Shown here piece by piece: positions 43,463-53,995 of a DNA stretch of 64,000 nucleotides. Within the stretch, counting starts at the first letter, position 1, and each line of letters starts with the position of its first letter. The notes under the pieces are model-generated. The model saw only the letters and a program-made list of their open reading frames with translations, was not told the DNA's origin and ran no database searches. The position numbers and the translations under genes were made by a program. The stretch is from Salvator merianae. Taxonomy: Eukaryota > Chordata > Lepidosauria > Squamata > Teiidae. The stretch spans positions 106,728,701 to 106,792,700 of the forward strand of contig QVOM02000112.1 of assembly GCA_003586115.2 (NCBI GenBank), written 5' to 3'.

Positions 43463-43894
43463 AGGCCTGTTCACACTTACTTTCTGGTGAGCTCCCAGAG
43501 GCTCACTGGACAGGCCTGTCCACACTCCACTGCTGCCGCCATATCCAAAAATGGCTCCAATTGTTCCCAAATGCTACTAGTTTGAACAACTAAAACTTTG
43601 TCTACAACTTAACTGGGAGTAGCTGGATGCCTCCAGTCAGCATAGTTCACACCCTCTTCTGGGTGTGAACATTGTGAGTGAGTGGGGTGGCACAACTGCA
43701 GCTGTGGCTGTGCAGTCACATGCCACATTCCAGTCACCATGGCAATGACTGGACATTGCCACAGCCACTGTCATGGTGATCAGGTCTGCCATCCGCATTT
43801 CAAGTACTAGTGGTCCAGTTCAGGCCAATACTGGCCCATGAAGTGCGGATGGCCACCCCCATACCATACCAGGCTGCAAAGTGCAAACAGGCCC
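43463..43894 (+). mobile_element. Family B PIF/Harbinger-like MITE, 432 bp
   Basis: The left end AGGCCTGTTCACACTTAC and the complemented right end GGGCCTGTTTGCACTTTGC form terminal repeats. TTG at 43460-43462 and TTG at 43895-43897 is an exact 3 bp duplication. Internally, GTGAGCTCCCAGAGGCTCAC near the left end is one hairpin; others surround CTGGGAGTAGCTGGATGCCTC and CACCCTCTTCTGGGTGTG. No transposase is present. Confidence 0.82.
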
Positions 43895-43897
43895 TTG

Positions 43898-44934
43898 TAA
43901 TTACTGGAATGCTATAGGTTCTCCATTCACATTTTCTTAACTCTTTTAGAGGGTGTTTACCTAAGCACTACTATACAAGCTCCTTCAGAAACCTGCTGTT
44001 ATTATTTCTCCAGGCTTTTTTACAGTTCCCTTTGCCCCAGTGCTTGAACCCACACAGACACACACACTAGTTGGGATGTTTCAACTTTCACAGCTTAAGA
44101 AACCAGGATACTGGAGGTCAAAGAATCCAAAAATTTCTCTTGTCCTATAAAATGGAATTATTTATGACTATGTCCTGCTGAAAACGCAAAAGCTTGCAAG
44201 TGAGTACAAATTATCATAAAGAATGCAAAAACGTTTGCCAGAGCTTGGAAGAAATCAAGGAATGAAGAAATCTGCCCAATTTTTTCGGGACTCCCTTCAG
44301 TATTTTGTCAATGTCTTGCCTGTCTGCTCTCCCCTCTCCTCTAACACACATATGAAGAGAGAGAGAAAGGCAAAGAGAGACGACACAGACAGCTACAGTC
44401 TGATGCCATTAACTGCTTTCTAAAGGCCCAGTTAGCAGTGGCAATATCAGTGTGCCTCCTTCTCCACCCTTTCCCCCATAACACTTTGCAGAAATCACTG
44501 TGGCTGTGGTCACACATTAACTTTAATTCTGCTCCAGCCCTTATTTTGCTCTGAGAGTTCACACATCAAAATCCATTTCTGTACCTTTTGTGAGCTATCC
44601 TTCTGGGAAAGAGACTATCCTGTAATCATATTTGTCAGCTTTGAGGCATTTTGAACTCCGTTTGTTTTTGTTTTTCTTTTTGTTTTCAAGGTGTGATCAG
44701 AAGGAGACTATTTGGGTCAGGCAGTGGGATGGTTCAGTTTCCCACTCACCCAATGCTAGACCCTGTGGACATTCTAGAGGGGTGGTGCCACTGTCCCCAC
44801 GCCCACTTCCTCCTTGGCCCGTCTCACCTTCTCCTTCTTTATCACATGTTCCCCATTTAGCTTCCATTTCATTTTATTTTGCAAAGGCAAAAGAGCATAA
44901 TTTTGTATATGGGCTTCTTCCATGTGGAATCCAC
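43898..44934. other. No recognised gene or repeat
   Basis: About 1 kb unassigned. Frames of 66-111 residues lack known motifs. Confidence 0.45.
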
Positions 44935-45030
44935 ATAAGTTTGAATCCACATTTGATCAACCTCTAGAGTGAATAGAACACATCAGGAAAATGTCCAGCC
45001 ATTTTCCGCCTCTGCATTATCTAACCCAAA
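44935..45030. mobile_element. Family L single-arm fragment
   Basis: GAATCCACATTTGATC, then GAGTGAATAGAACACATCAG and AAAATGTCCAGCCATTTTCC parallels the left arm of the foldback at 16901. The opposite arm is not seen. Confidence 0.4.
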
Positions 45031-46235
45031 AGTAAATTTTCTAAAAAGTGAATAAAATTCAGTCTTTTTCTTGTCAGTTTATTGATTAGTCTTTTGACCA
45101 TATCAAAGTTACAAATAAAAACATATAATCATATAAAATCCAGTCAGAAAGCTCTTCTTTTTTACCCCTAATGTGGGTTAAAGATTTTGGTAACATACTC
45201 AAATACATTTGAGGATGTTGGACCTTGGACCAAAAAAAAAGTTAAAAAAAATGGAAGTGATGATTGATGAAAGGGATAGCCAATCATAATCCATTGCTGT
45301 GGGCGAGAGATGGAAATGGAGCTTCTTGATTCAAGTTGAGGCAGAATAAAATGTGTGCTGGAAAGAGATGAGAGAAAAGAGAACTTGAGATGGTCTAAGA
45401 ACATTTCTGAAGCAGAACAACCTGTTCTCTTGGCTCAAGGTTCTTCAGAAATATTGTTTGAAGTTAATGCACCTCTAATAGCTGCATAGAAGAAGGAATT
45501 TTTAAAAAATTGCCCATCATAAGCTGCATCTGGTGAAAATCTCTCTTAAGTAAGATGCAGGAGCTCTGACTTCCTGGCCACCTAAGCTGAACCCTATTTT
45601 TGGCTTTTGGAAGAAGAACAGCCACCACTGACTGGCAATTGTAACCCAAATTTGATCTGACCCATCCTGGGCAAATACAATAGTAGCCCAGAAGGAGCAC
45701 CTGAAAGATAATCCCTGCTGCTGTTGTCAGAGAAAAGATAAGGGACCCCTTTTCAAATCATCCAAATGGATGTGAGTGGGAATCACTAAAATATATGTTT
45801 TATTGATTTTGTCTCCTACTTTATTCTCTGCCTTTGATATCATGCAGTGGTTAACTCCTAGCACTTTAAAAAAATGTAAAATCAGACTAATTTTTCCTTG
45901 GAAGTTTTTATCCTCAAAAGACTGTGTGACTCAGGCTGGTTTGTATAAAAACAGGCAATATAAGAGGAATTCTAAAAGGAAGTGTCTCTACGTCAAACTT
46001 CATATAAAAATGACAGTGTGGTAACAAATCTATGTGATTTCTTCCTTTTCTTCAATCATTCCCCTTCAGGCTACTTCAGTTAGATATGTTAGAATCCCCT
46101 CCCAGCCATAAAATTGATAAAGCTAACCACAGACTGTAAAAGCTTCCAGTAGGCTGGAGGAAAAGGAGTTGATAGTCTCTTGTTTTCCTTCCTAAATAAC
46201 CACACACTGAGTGGCTTCCTCTATGTACGGTACAG
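45031..46235. other. Unassigned; possible antisense LINE tail near 45.1 kb
   Basis: 45070-45140 reads as a T/A-rich start, with TTTATTGATTAGTCTTTTGA and ACAAATAAAAACATATAATC. This is what the complement of a LINE end can look like, but no coding block supports a family. The antisense frames at 45168-45700 show no motif. Confidence 0.35.
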
Positions 46236-46238
46236 ACT

Positions 46239-46552
46239 GGGCCTTTTCACACTTTCCACCTTGGAATATTCAAATCTGACCATTCCAAGATGGAACACTC
46301 CTCATGGTACGGCAGCTATCTGCACTGCGAAGGCTGTAACAGCTTGGAAACATCTAGCCACTGCCATGGCAACTGGGGATGCAATATGCAACTGAGCAGT
46401 GATAGATGTGCTGTACCGCACCATAGCTTGTAGCATTTGTGGTCCATCGAGAGCATCTGCAGATGCTCCCAATCACTTTGGCCTCTGCAAAATGCGGCCG
46501 TACTATGCTAGTGAGCATCTCCATGTTCACTGGTACTAAAATGCAAACAGGC
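46239..46552 (+). mobile_element. PIF/Harbinger-like element, family K left and B right ends
   Basis: The left end GGGCCTTTTCACACTTTCCA with CCTTGGAATATTCAAATC matches family K. The right part GTGAGCATCTCCATGTTCAC and AATGCAAACAGGC matches family B in reverse. The mixed ends recall the 8040-9317 element. The flanks do not match. Confidence 0.55.
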
Positions 46553-46559
46553 TATCCTA

Positions 46560-46870
46560 TGCCATGCTGACCTAATTCAGGTAACCCAGTTTATGATGGT
46601 CCAGGTTGCCATGGGCCCACACTAAGGCCTTTCCCATTGCTGGTGGCCCAACCTGGTCCAACTTCAGACATTGAGAATAAAAGTTCCCAATTTCCAAAGC
46701 TGCCAGCAGAGGCTGTTTTGGTTGTGCATCCAGAAGCAATACACTTCCAGCACATCTTCCAAGTGCCCAGGGAAATGGCACAGAGCATTTCAACCATGGT
46801 ATACTGGGCCATGGTATACATATGCCATCTGGCAGTAACCATGGTATACTGGACCATGGTTCATGTGCCA
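46560..46870. mobile_element. Family F element, left part
   Basis: CCAACCTGGTCCAACTTCAG, CCAATTTCCAAAGCTGCC and the double ACCATGGTATACTGG run (46795-46858) match other F copies. The text resumes beyond the AT-rich foldback at about 47325. Confidence 0.5.
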
Positions 46871-47320
46871 GCAACCAAAGAGAATCTATATATATTGTAT
46901 ATAAATATATTCACTAGAGAATTTAAATAACTCAGTAATTATTTCAAAATGCTTAAAAAGATAAAAATATAAATGTTACAATTTATATTGCAGCTTTTAA
47001 ACTGCAATTGCAAATTCATTTTAAAATTGTCATGAAATGCTTTCTGGTAATTTTAAAATGAATTTACAACATTGATCTGTTACTTTATTTTGTATACTAA
47101 TATTCATGAGTGGTACATGTTAATTATAGGGTCAATTGCAATTTGCATATACTTTTCTATTTTCATACTTGTTTTAAAAGTATGTTCGTTGTTGTTAAAT
47201 TGTACCATTTATATTTTTATCCTTTAAGCATTTTGAAAGAATTACTGAGTTATTAAAATTCTCTAATATGTTTATATACAGCATACACAGATTTCTCTTG
47301 AGTTACTGCTTGAAAGGTTG
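46871..47320. repeat. AT-rich foldback element with roughly 90-110 bp arms
   Basis: The left arm near 46886-46985 (TTAAATAACTCAGTAATTAT, CAAAATGCTTAAAAAGAT, AAAATATAAATGTTACAATT) is the inverted copy of 47195-47283 (ATCCTTTAAGCATTTTGA, AGAATTACTGAGTTATTAA). A second inner inverted pair, AAATTCATTTTAAAATTG and AATTTTAAAATGAATTT, lies at about 47010-47075. It appears to interrupt a family F element. G+C is very low. It is non-coding. Confidence 0.75.
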
Positions 47321-47324
47321 CTGA

Positions 47325-47475
47325 ATCTATTGGTATAGGACTTGTTAGCTTCAGATCACACGCCATCTGCACACAAGTTCCTGATCCAGTATACTACCCT
47401 GGAATGCTGTGTGGATTGCTTATAAGCAGTCCGTGCTTGGAGCACCATTTTTGCACTCCAGTCCTATGTCGCGTA
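47325..47475. mobile_element. Family F element, right part
   Basis: TGGAATGCTGTGTGGATTGC, TTATAAGCAGTCCGTGC and CACCATTTTTGCACTCCAG correspond to 6678-6750 of the F copy at 6345. It probably belongs with 46560-46870. Confidence 0.5.
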
Positions 47476-47929
47476 ACTCAAACATTTTCATTCTCAGAAT
47501 CTTTGCACAGGTCACATTCAGACATTGGAGGAAAACCTATAGATCTGACTGAAGAAATGTGAATTCACTCACACTGTTCTTTGACATTTGTATGTTAAAA
47601 ATATTACTTAGGATGAGACTCGCAGGTTCGCCAGCAAAATTTCTGTATAATTCAGTAATCTGATACAGTTGTTGCAAATATAGGCACTAGATCAAAAATC
47701 TAAGGCAGAAACAGTAAGCCTGTTCATATGTTCCACTCATAACATTAGCACATAAGGAAGGGTGGGCTACTCCATTCCCCAACCATCATCATCTCTGTTG
47801 CCTTCTGTGAGTTAGAAACTGTAGCTAAATACAGGGTACCATGTTTTCAATACATCACATCATTGCTGTGTCAACTGCACTGCCACCGGTCAATTTCTGG
47901 ACCTAATTTAAAGAACTGTTTCTGAATTT
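47476..47929. other. No recognised gene or repeat
   Basis: Unassigned. Confidence 0.45.
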
Positions 47930-48245
47930 TAACCCCCTAAACGGTTGGGGACCAGGTTATATTTCTACGCATAGGTTAAACTCTGCTACGGTAGATCTAT
48001 CACGTGTCGCTACCAAATAAAACAAAGTTGAAGACTTATGGGGAAAGGCTTTCTTAGTGGTGGCACTTACCTTTTAGTACAGTCTTCCCAAAGAGGTCCA
48101 CCTGGCAATATCAGCGCAAACATGAAGGCATCAGGAAAGACCTTCTTATTCATTAAAGCATTTTAAGTAAACATGGACTGACTGCATTTTTAAAACCTGT
48201 TTTAAACATAATTACTTCTAATTTATTATTGGCTTTTATATTTTA
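47930..48245 (+). mobile_element. L2-clade LINE 3' end, decayed
   Basis: AGGCTTTCTTAGTGGTGGCA, AAGAGGTCCACCTGGCAATA and GACCTTCTTATTCATTAAAG follow the L2 order. The terminal block is eroded. Confidence 0.6.
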
Positions 48246-48274
48246 ACTTATGTATCTAAATTTTTTTCTCTTAT

Positions 48275-48530
48275 TTTGTAAGCTGAGAGTGCTTTCACTG
48301 CTGCCACTTAAGGAGAATTCACCTTTTCTCAGAGGCCTCTCCAGGAGTCTAAACACAGGAAATGGCCCCATCAAGATCACAGTCAGGGAACAAAATTTCC
48401 CCAGCTGCAGTCTTGATGGCCACAGGCAACAAGCAGTTGTCTTATTCTTAACATGCAAAAAGAGTGCTGCATTTGTAGCACTCTTCCTCCCCGCCCGCAC
48501 AAATCTTGCCAAACTCTGAACAGGTAGTAT
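48275..48530. mobile_element. Family E repeat, copy 2
   Basis: ACACAGGAAATGGCCCCATC, CAGTCTTGATGGCCACAGGC and GAGTGCTGCATTTGTAGCAC match the 3250 copy. Confidence 0.4.
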
Positions 48531-48534
48531 CTTA

Positions 48535-48620
48535 GGGCCTTTCTGCACTTACCTTTATTCTGGGATATGCTGGAATAAGGGGCTGTTATCCAGGTGCTAG
48601 CATGGACTAAGGCAGGCCCC
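48535..48620. mobile_element. Family A half element
   Basis: GGGCCTTTCTGCACTTACCT, then GGGATATGCTGGAATAAGGG and ATGGACTAAGGCAGGCCCC match the left half of family A. The right half is absent; unrelated sequence follows. Confidence 0.7.
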
Positions 48621-48830
48621 ACCCCCTTGTCACATTTCATCCACTTTGGCCAAAGCGGTGGACTGAGAAATAGTGCCAAAATGGCATTATATCCTGGTCT
48701 TGCTGTGGATCTCGTCAAAGAAGTCCACAACTGGGCCAGCAGATAGCATACCCTCGTAGGCCTGATTATGATGGGAGATCCTTTACAACAGTATCCCAGG
48801 TTCTGGAATTTGCGCACCACTGAAAAAAAT

Positions 48831-49086
48831 CAGTTTGGCCTTGTAGTTAGCGTGTCAGACTCTTATCTGTAACTCTTCCGTTCAAGTCTGCACTCTGTAT
48901 AAAGTCAGCTGGGTGACCTTGGGCTCATCACAGCTCTGTCCAGAGCTCTTACAGCCCCACCTACCTAAAGGTGTCTGTTGTGGGGAGAAGAACAGAAGGT
49001 TTGTCAGCCACTTTGAGTCCCCTCAGAGTTGAGAAAAGCAGGGTACAAAACCCAGCTCTTCTTCTTCTCCTCCTCCTCCTCCTTTC
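48831..49086 (+). mobile_element. tRNA-derived SINE
   Basis: The head CAGTTTGGCCTTGTAGTTAG keeps a box A-like stretch, and CCGTTCAAGTCTGC is the box B of a tRNA-type internal promoter. GCTGGGTGACCTTGGGCTCA, AGCCCCACCTACC, TGTTGTGGGGAGAAG and the end ACCCAGCTCTTCTTCTTCTC follow. The tail is a CTTC/CTC microsatellite. The order is that of a widespread squamate SINE transcribed by RNA polymerase III. Box A is eroded, so this copy is likely silent. Confidence 0.85.
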
Positions 49087-49374
49087 AGAAACTGTGAAGG
49101 TCAAGCAGAAAAGTTCCTGGCCTTCAGAGTCTCCATGCTGCATCTGAAGGCTCTTCAGAGGCAGTGGCCAAGCTTGGAGTGGGACAGGCCATCTGAGTGT
49201 GATCAGCTCTTTCCCACTCCAGTGGCAATCCATCCCAGCATTGAATAGGTTGCTTTTTGTGGGTCCGGGTGTCCCATGCTGTCCCAGAACAGTCAAAGGA
49301 ATATAGAAAGGACCTTACTGAATGCTAAGGAATTTTGGGAGTTTGGCGTAAGAGCCAGAGGTGTCACCTGGGAC
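49087..49374. other. No recognised gene or repeat
   Basis: Unassigned sequence between the SINE and the antisense CR1. Confidence 0.45.
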
Positions 49375-49878
49375 ATTAGAACATAAGAGGAGCCCTGCTA
49401 GGTCAGGCCACAGCCCATCTATTCCAGCATCCTGTCTCACACAGTGACCTATCAATTGCTTCTGGGCATTCTTAAGCAAAAGACAAAGACAAAACCTTTA
49501 CCTGCTCTTGACTTCCTGCAAATGGCCTTTATAGGCATCCTGTCTGTCTCTCCACCCTGGAGGCGGTATCTAGACATCCATGCTAGTAGCCATTGATACA
49601 CCTGACCTCCACGAATCTGTCCAATTCCTTCTTAAAGCTATCCAGGCTGATTGCTGTCACCACCACTTCCAGTAGTAAATTTCATAGACTGATAACCCTC
49701 TGGGTGAAAAAATACTTTCCCTTGTCAGTCCTAACTCTCCTACCCAACAGCTTCATAGAGTGCCCCCTGGTCCTAGTGTTGCGTGATAGAGAAAATAATT
49801 TTTCTCCATCCACCTTTTCCACACCATGCATGATTTTATATACTTCAGTCAGGCCTCCTCTTCAAGGCTGAAGAGGCC
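49375..49878 (-). mobile_element. CR1 LINE 3' end, antisense (type b)
   Basis: Plus-strand AACATAAGAGGAGCCCTGCT and CACAGCCCATCTATTCCAGC open the complement of the CR1 tail. CAAATGGCCTTTATAGGC, CTTAAAGCTATCCAGGCTGA and AACCCTCTGGGTGAAAAAAT follow, then text complementary to the ORF2 C-terminus through GAGTGCCCCCTGGTCCTAG. It is longer than the sense copy at 58600. Confidence 0.88.
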
Positions 49879-49889
49879 ATGTCATTGCC

Positions 49890-50400
49890 TCCTGACTATG
49901 GCAGGATCCTCACAGCATCTTTGGGGCACTTTGAATGCACCATGAAGGCACCGTATTGACATACCAAAGCTCCATCTTTGCATGTTCGATAAGCACGAAG
50001 AGTGCACCGTCTGATAGTGCTCCACCCGCAGAGGGCTTTCTCAGAGCAGCCCTTAGTGACATTCCAAACATTTGAACACAGGAAATGATCCATGGTTCAT
50101 TTCCTGTGCCCAAAAAACTGCTGTTGTCAGAATCCAATCTTCTGTTGTCAGGGATTCCCTCACTTCAATTCTGATGGTGTGGGGGAGGGTCTCCCCCGCC
50201 TCCACCTGTCATGATCAAAATCAGGGTATCCCTGCCTTTGATCTTGACAGGCAGGGCAGGGGTGGCATGCAAGCAGCATACCACTGCATTAAAAATAGCA
50301 CTGCTTACATAGAGCTATTCTTAATGCAGAAGGAACGAGATGGAATTCTTAAACCACTCCCCCTGCCTCTCCCCGTGTTTTGGGAATCCATAGATGAAAG
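49890..50400. mobile_element. Family E repeat, copy 3
   Basis: ACACAGGAAATGATCCATGG is followed by a mirror CATGGTTCATTTCCTGTGCC, then ATTCTGATGGTGTGGGGGAG and TGATCTTGACAGGCAGGGC. Near-palindromic blocks suggest an inverted-repeat DNA element, but its ends are not defined. Confidence 0.4.
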
Positions 50401-50853
50401 GTGACATTGTTCATCCTTGTGGAGGGAAGGACTTGGTGGTGACTTTTGTCAATTAAAATGCACTTTAAGACTCATGAGCATGAGCAGTAGTTCTTTCCTT
50501 GCAGTGAAAGTATAAAACTTATGCATAATGTCTATTGCTTTAAGTCTGGTTTTGCATTGTCTCAGATGGGCAGCAGCATTCCCATCACAACTGCAAGGCA
50601 CCAAAACAGAGTGGAGCAGCAAATGAAATATTTGCTTTCATGCACCCAGATTGCAGCACTGTTTACTGAGCAATGCAGTGCAGTTCTGGCAGGAGAAAGT
50701 ATGGCTTTTAATTGCTGCCCTGTTTACCTCTGCTCCGTGATGTTTTGATCCACAGTTTGCCATGCAATCTGTTTTGCTTCATCCTAGTAGGATTGCCTAT
50801 TTGTCTTACATTTATAATTATCTAGAGCTATGGTTAGTCTAGGGGCGGGGGCA
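50401..50853. other. No recognised gene or repeat
   Basis: Unassigned. A TTTA microsatellite begins at about 50858. Confidence 0.45.
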
Positions 50854-51165
50854 TTTGTTTATTTATTTATTTATTTAATAATTTGTATCCTGCCCTTCAC
50901 CAAAAGATCTCAGGGCAGCTCAGAATAATAAAAAGATAAAATGTGTAATGTATTAAAATGTATTTAAAGTATAGCCTTTCTCCCACCCTGGCAGAACAGC
51001 ACACAGAAGAAGATAAACATCAAAAGCCTGGGTGAAGAGATAGGGTTTAACCGGACACTGAGAACCATATCATGTAGGTGCCCGGCAAACCTCCAGAGGG
51101 AGGGTGTTCCAGAGTCTGGGGGCCAGCACAGAAAAGACCATCTTGCATGTTTTGAATGTAGGGGA
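50854..51165 (-). mobile_element. L2-clade LINE 3' end, antisense
   Basis: The plus strand begins with TTTATTTATTTATTTATTTA, then ATCCTGCCCTTCACCAAAAG and GGTGAAGAGATAGGGTTTAA, and ends with GAGGGTGTTCCAGAGTCTGG, all complements of the L2 order. It is among the better preserved L2 copies. Confidence 0.8.
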
Positions 51166-51269
51166 GGCATTGTTCCCTTATATAGCCCACATTGTGCTTA
51201 GCATGGTTTCGGTTATACACAGGAAGCGAAATGCAGCTTCCCTTGAGTAAGTCAAAGCTATTGCTAGGC

Positions 51270-51545
51270 ACAGGCAGGTCTGCACTTACTTGGCAAGGGG
51301 GCTCCGAGGTGGGGGGGAGGCACTGCAATCCACTGCTGAAAAGAAGACACCTCCGTGTCTCCCTTCACAAGCGCAAAGGCATCATTTTTAGCAGCGGACA
51401 GAAGCGCCTCCATTCAGGGTGCAAAATCACACCCTGTGTAAAGAGCGCCTTGATCGGAAATTGGCCAGCACAGTTGCTGCAAAGTGCCGACTTCTGCCAC
51501 AGAAGGAGACACAGCGGCAGAGAGCGCTTTACTGTGGACCTTTGT
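51270..51545. mobile_element. Family J block, CpG-bearing
   Basis: CACCTCCGTGTCTCCC, GCAAAGGCATCATTTTTAGC and CAGAAGCGCCTCCATTC resemble 14985-15260. It has more CpG than its surroundings. The class is unknown. Confidence 0.35.
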
Positions 51546-52084
51546 GTGTAATGGGAGACATGGCCACAATCACTCTATGAATGTAATGGCTGGAATTGGA
51601 CTCCTGGCAGTTAGGGGATCCCAGTTATTGTCAGGCTGTCCCTAATGTTATTTTCATATTGGGTATGGACAACTGGGAATGGGACAACTGTGCTAAAGAA
51701 TTAACCTGAAAATGGCCCGAGGAAGCACCTTTGGGACTCAATAATCATTGGAGTACCTGTGAAACTTCTTGATAATGGGTTGTTTTCCCTATAAGGAAAA
51801 GGCCTGTTTTGCTCTTTCTCTTTTGTAGAATAAATGGCCCATTGATCAAGAGACAAAGAACGGCAGAGTTTATAGACTTACATTTATCTAAATGTTATCT
51901 TTTAGGCATTTAACTGCAATTTCCCCCTTTTCTCCTATGGATCGGAGTATCAAATATTGAACATGATACTGCACATTGTTCTTATTTATGAATTGGCTAT
52001 TGCAAAGGTAAGCTAGCAGACCGGTCAACATGTCCCATTTTCCAAGAGCAGAAACATATTTGTTTGCCTGGATGGTTCAAGATC
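51546..52084. other. No recognised gene or repeat
   Basis: Unassigned. Confidence 0.45.
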
Positions 52085-52430
52085 AGGGCAGGGGCTTCTT
52101 GTAGTGGCAACACACGAGAAGGCCTTTTCTATGGTGGCCCCCAGCCTTTGGAATAACCTCCAGCAGAGATACACCAGGTATCATTATTGAATGGTTTTCA
52201 GCATCTGGTTAAAACTTACCTCTTCACTCAGGCCTTTGATGTTTAGCTCCTTCCTAATGTAGACCTCCTAGGTGGGAGGTGGTGTTTTAATGAAGTTTTT
52301 TATTTAATAATGCTTTACTAATTTTACTGATGTTTTATGCTGATATTTTATAGAATATTGTGACTCACCCTGAGACCATCTGGAGAAGAGCAAGGTAGAA
52401 ATGTGTAGACTAAATAAATAAATAAATGTA
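52085..52430 (+). mobile_element. L2-clade LINE 3' end
   Basis: AGAAGGCCTTTTCTATGGTG, CCAGCCTTTGGAATAACC, TTACCTCTTCACTCAGGCCT and TGACTCACCCTGAGACCATC lead to a TAAATAAATAAATAAAT tail. Confidence 0.82.
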
Positions 52431-52494
52431 GATTAATACTAGCTCAGTAGTGAGGCAGAAGAAGGACAAGACTCTGATCAGCATGTGCACCTTC

Positions 52495-53247
52495 AGCTCT
52501 TTCTGCACTGGGCCTTATTCCAGATCATATCTTGCAATAACGACCTGCCATTCACATGCTAATGGAGACTACGGAAGACCCTGCCCAGGACCTGGTATAG
52601 GGCCTTTTGGCACTGAGCTCCGTAGTCCGTTCCCAGTAGTTGGCTTCAGACCGGAGGGGTTGGAGAACGCTGGCTGCCCTTCGCACTCCCAGCCAGAGGA
52701 ACGGACCCGAAGCCGACCAGCAGAGGGAACAGTGCGAATGGCAGCCGCTAGTTCCATACCGCACTCCGTGCCATCGAGCTCCGCTTCGTAACCAGAGGGC
52801 TCCTTACGGAGCCGGCTTCGTAACGGCAGCTAGGCTGCCATGCCCAAAGGGCTATCCCGGGCACGAAGCAGCAGACCGGGGTACGCAGCATCAGACCGGG
52901 GTACAAAGCTTTGGACCACGCATGCACAGCCATGCCAGCCACGCCCGGCCACCATTTCAAACGCGGACGGGAGTGCGAAAGCACCGTGCCCGATCTTTGC
53001 TCCATCGCGCAGGTCGGAATGAAGACAAGCTTTTACTTGTCTAGCCTTACCCAGCATCGGGTTCGGTTCGGGTACGATGTGGTTCAGATCGGGCGAGGCA
53101 CACGCCCGTGGCAGTGCGAAAGCTCCGTTCCAGCGAACGGACAGGAACATTCCACTCGCTAAGTGCGAAAAGGCCCATAGTCTGCACTAGCATCCCCTAT
53201 TCCAGGATAAAATCCGGAAGAAGACCCAGTGCAGTGCAGAACAGGCC
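52495..53247. mobile_element. Family A element split by a larger insertion
   Basis: The left half AGCTCTTTCTGCACTGGGCC to CCCAGGACCTGGTATA (52495-52599) and right half TAGTCTGCACTAGCATCCCC to CCCAGTGCAGTGCAGAACAGG (53177-53247) reassemble the family A layout; compare 8262-8300, which reads CATAGTTTGCACTAGCATG without a break. The flanks TTC and TTT differ at one base. Confidence 0.8.
52600..53176. mobile_element. CpG-rich PIF/Harbinger-like element, 577 bp, nested in family A
   Basis: The left end GGGCCTTTTGGCAC and right end GTGCGAAAAGGCCC are matching repeats. ATA at 52597-52599 and ATA at 53177-53179 is an exact 3 bp duplication inside the family A host. The interior is GC- and CpG-rich, with direct partial repeats (AGCAGACCGGGGTACG, then AGCATCAGACCGGGGTACA) and GGAACGGAC-type blocks. 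The copy at 60801 is homologous but has lost many CpGs. Open frames of up to 134 residues on both strands carry no known domain. Confidence 0.85.
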
Positions 53248-53250
53248 TTT

Positions 53251-53641
53251 GATTACATCAATCTGAGTTTTCAATCTACAGCAGTTCAATCCCCAACTCA
53301 GCCTGCCACCTGTTAGCCAATGTGCTCTGGGACTCTGCACATGAACAGAAGCTTTGGGATCTTTTTACGACAGAAGGACCTGGGTATTGATAAACAAGCA
53401 GCTAGCAGTTGATCCTTAGGAAAGGGGAAAATAAGCAACCACATTCTTAAACAGTGTTTCATTTTTTAAGAGTGAAATTAGAACAGTTAAAAAGTTGATT
53501 TAAAACCACTTTAAATGGTATAGAGAAATAAGCACAAAGTTGTACCCAGCTTAGTCAAGTAACTTCAATTCAGTATAAGTTAATCAGCAAAAGTTTAGCG
53601 AGAGGTGGAAAGGAACTTGAAAAGAAGTCACAGCATGAAAC
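53251..53641. other. No recognised gene or repeat
   Basis: Unassigned. Confidence 0.45.
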
Positions 53642-53644
53642 AGT

Positions 53645-53992
53645 GGGCGTTTTCTCACTGCCCACATTAGAACAGGATAATTATCCTGTTTTAACATGGA
53701 ATGGACCTCACAGTCCATTCTGTACAGTGTGGCCGAAAACTGAAGCTGAAGCTGGCTACCGGCATTCACAGTGCAAATGCCGGTAACCATTCCAATCCTC
53801 GCCACAGCAGCAGCCAGGAAGCTTCCAGTCACTCCCATGGTGACCAGCAGGCCTACGCAGAGCGCAGGCTTGCACAGGTGCAATCAGCTGATCGTGCCAG
53901 CACGATTGGGCCTATGCAATCGGGCCACCTGATGCCCGGATGGAGGCGCACAGGCCCCATTGGGGCATTGTGCAGCCCGCTCACATAGGCCC
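53645..53992. mobile_element. Family K PIF/Harbinger-like MITE, 348 bp
   Basis: The left end GGGCGTTTTCTCACTGCCCA and the complemented right end GGGCCTATGTGAGCGGGC form terminal repeats. AGT flanks both sides (53642-53644, 53993-53995). A strong inner hairpin, AACAGGATAATTATCCTGTT, lies near the left end, and GCCGGCATT-type pairs flank GGTAACC. It shares its left part with 11259, 46239 and the right end of the 8040-9317 element. Confidence 0.8.
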
Positions 53993-53995
53993 AGT

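Noticed and set aside
48831..48905. Functional tRNA gene
   Set aside because: The tRNA-like head is followed by a SINE body and CTTC tail, and box A and the cloverleaf are eroded.
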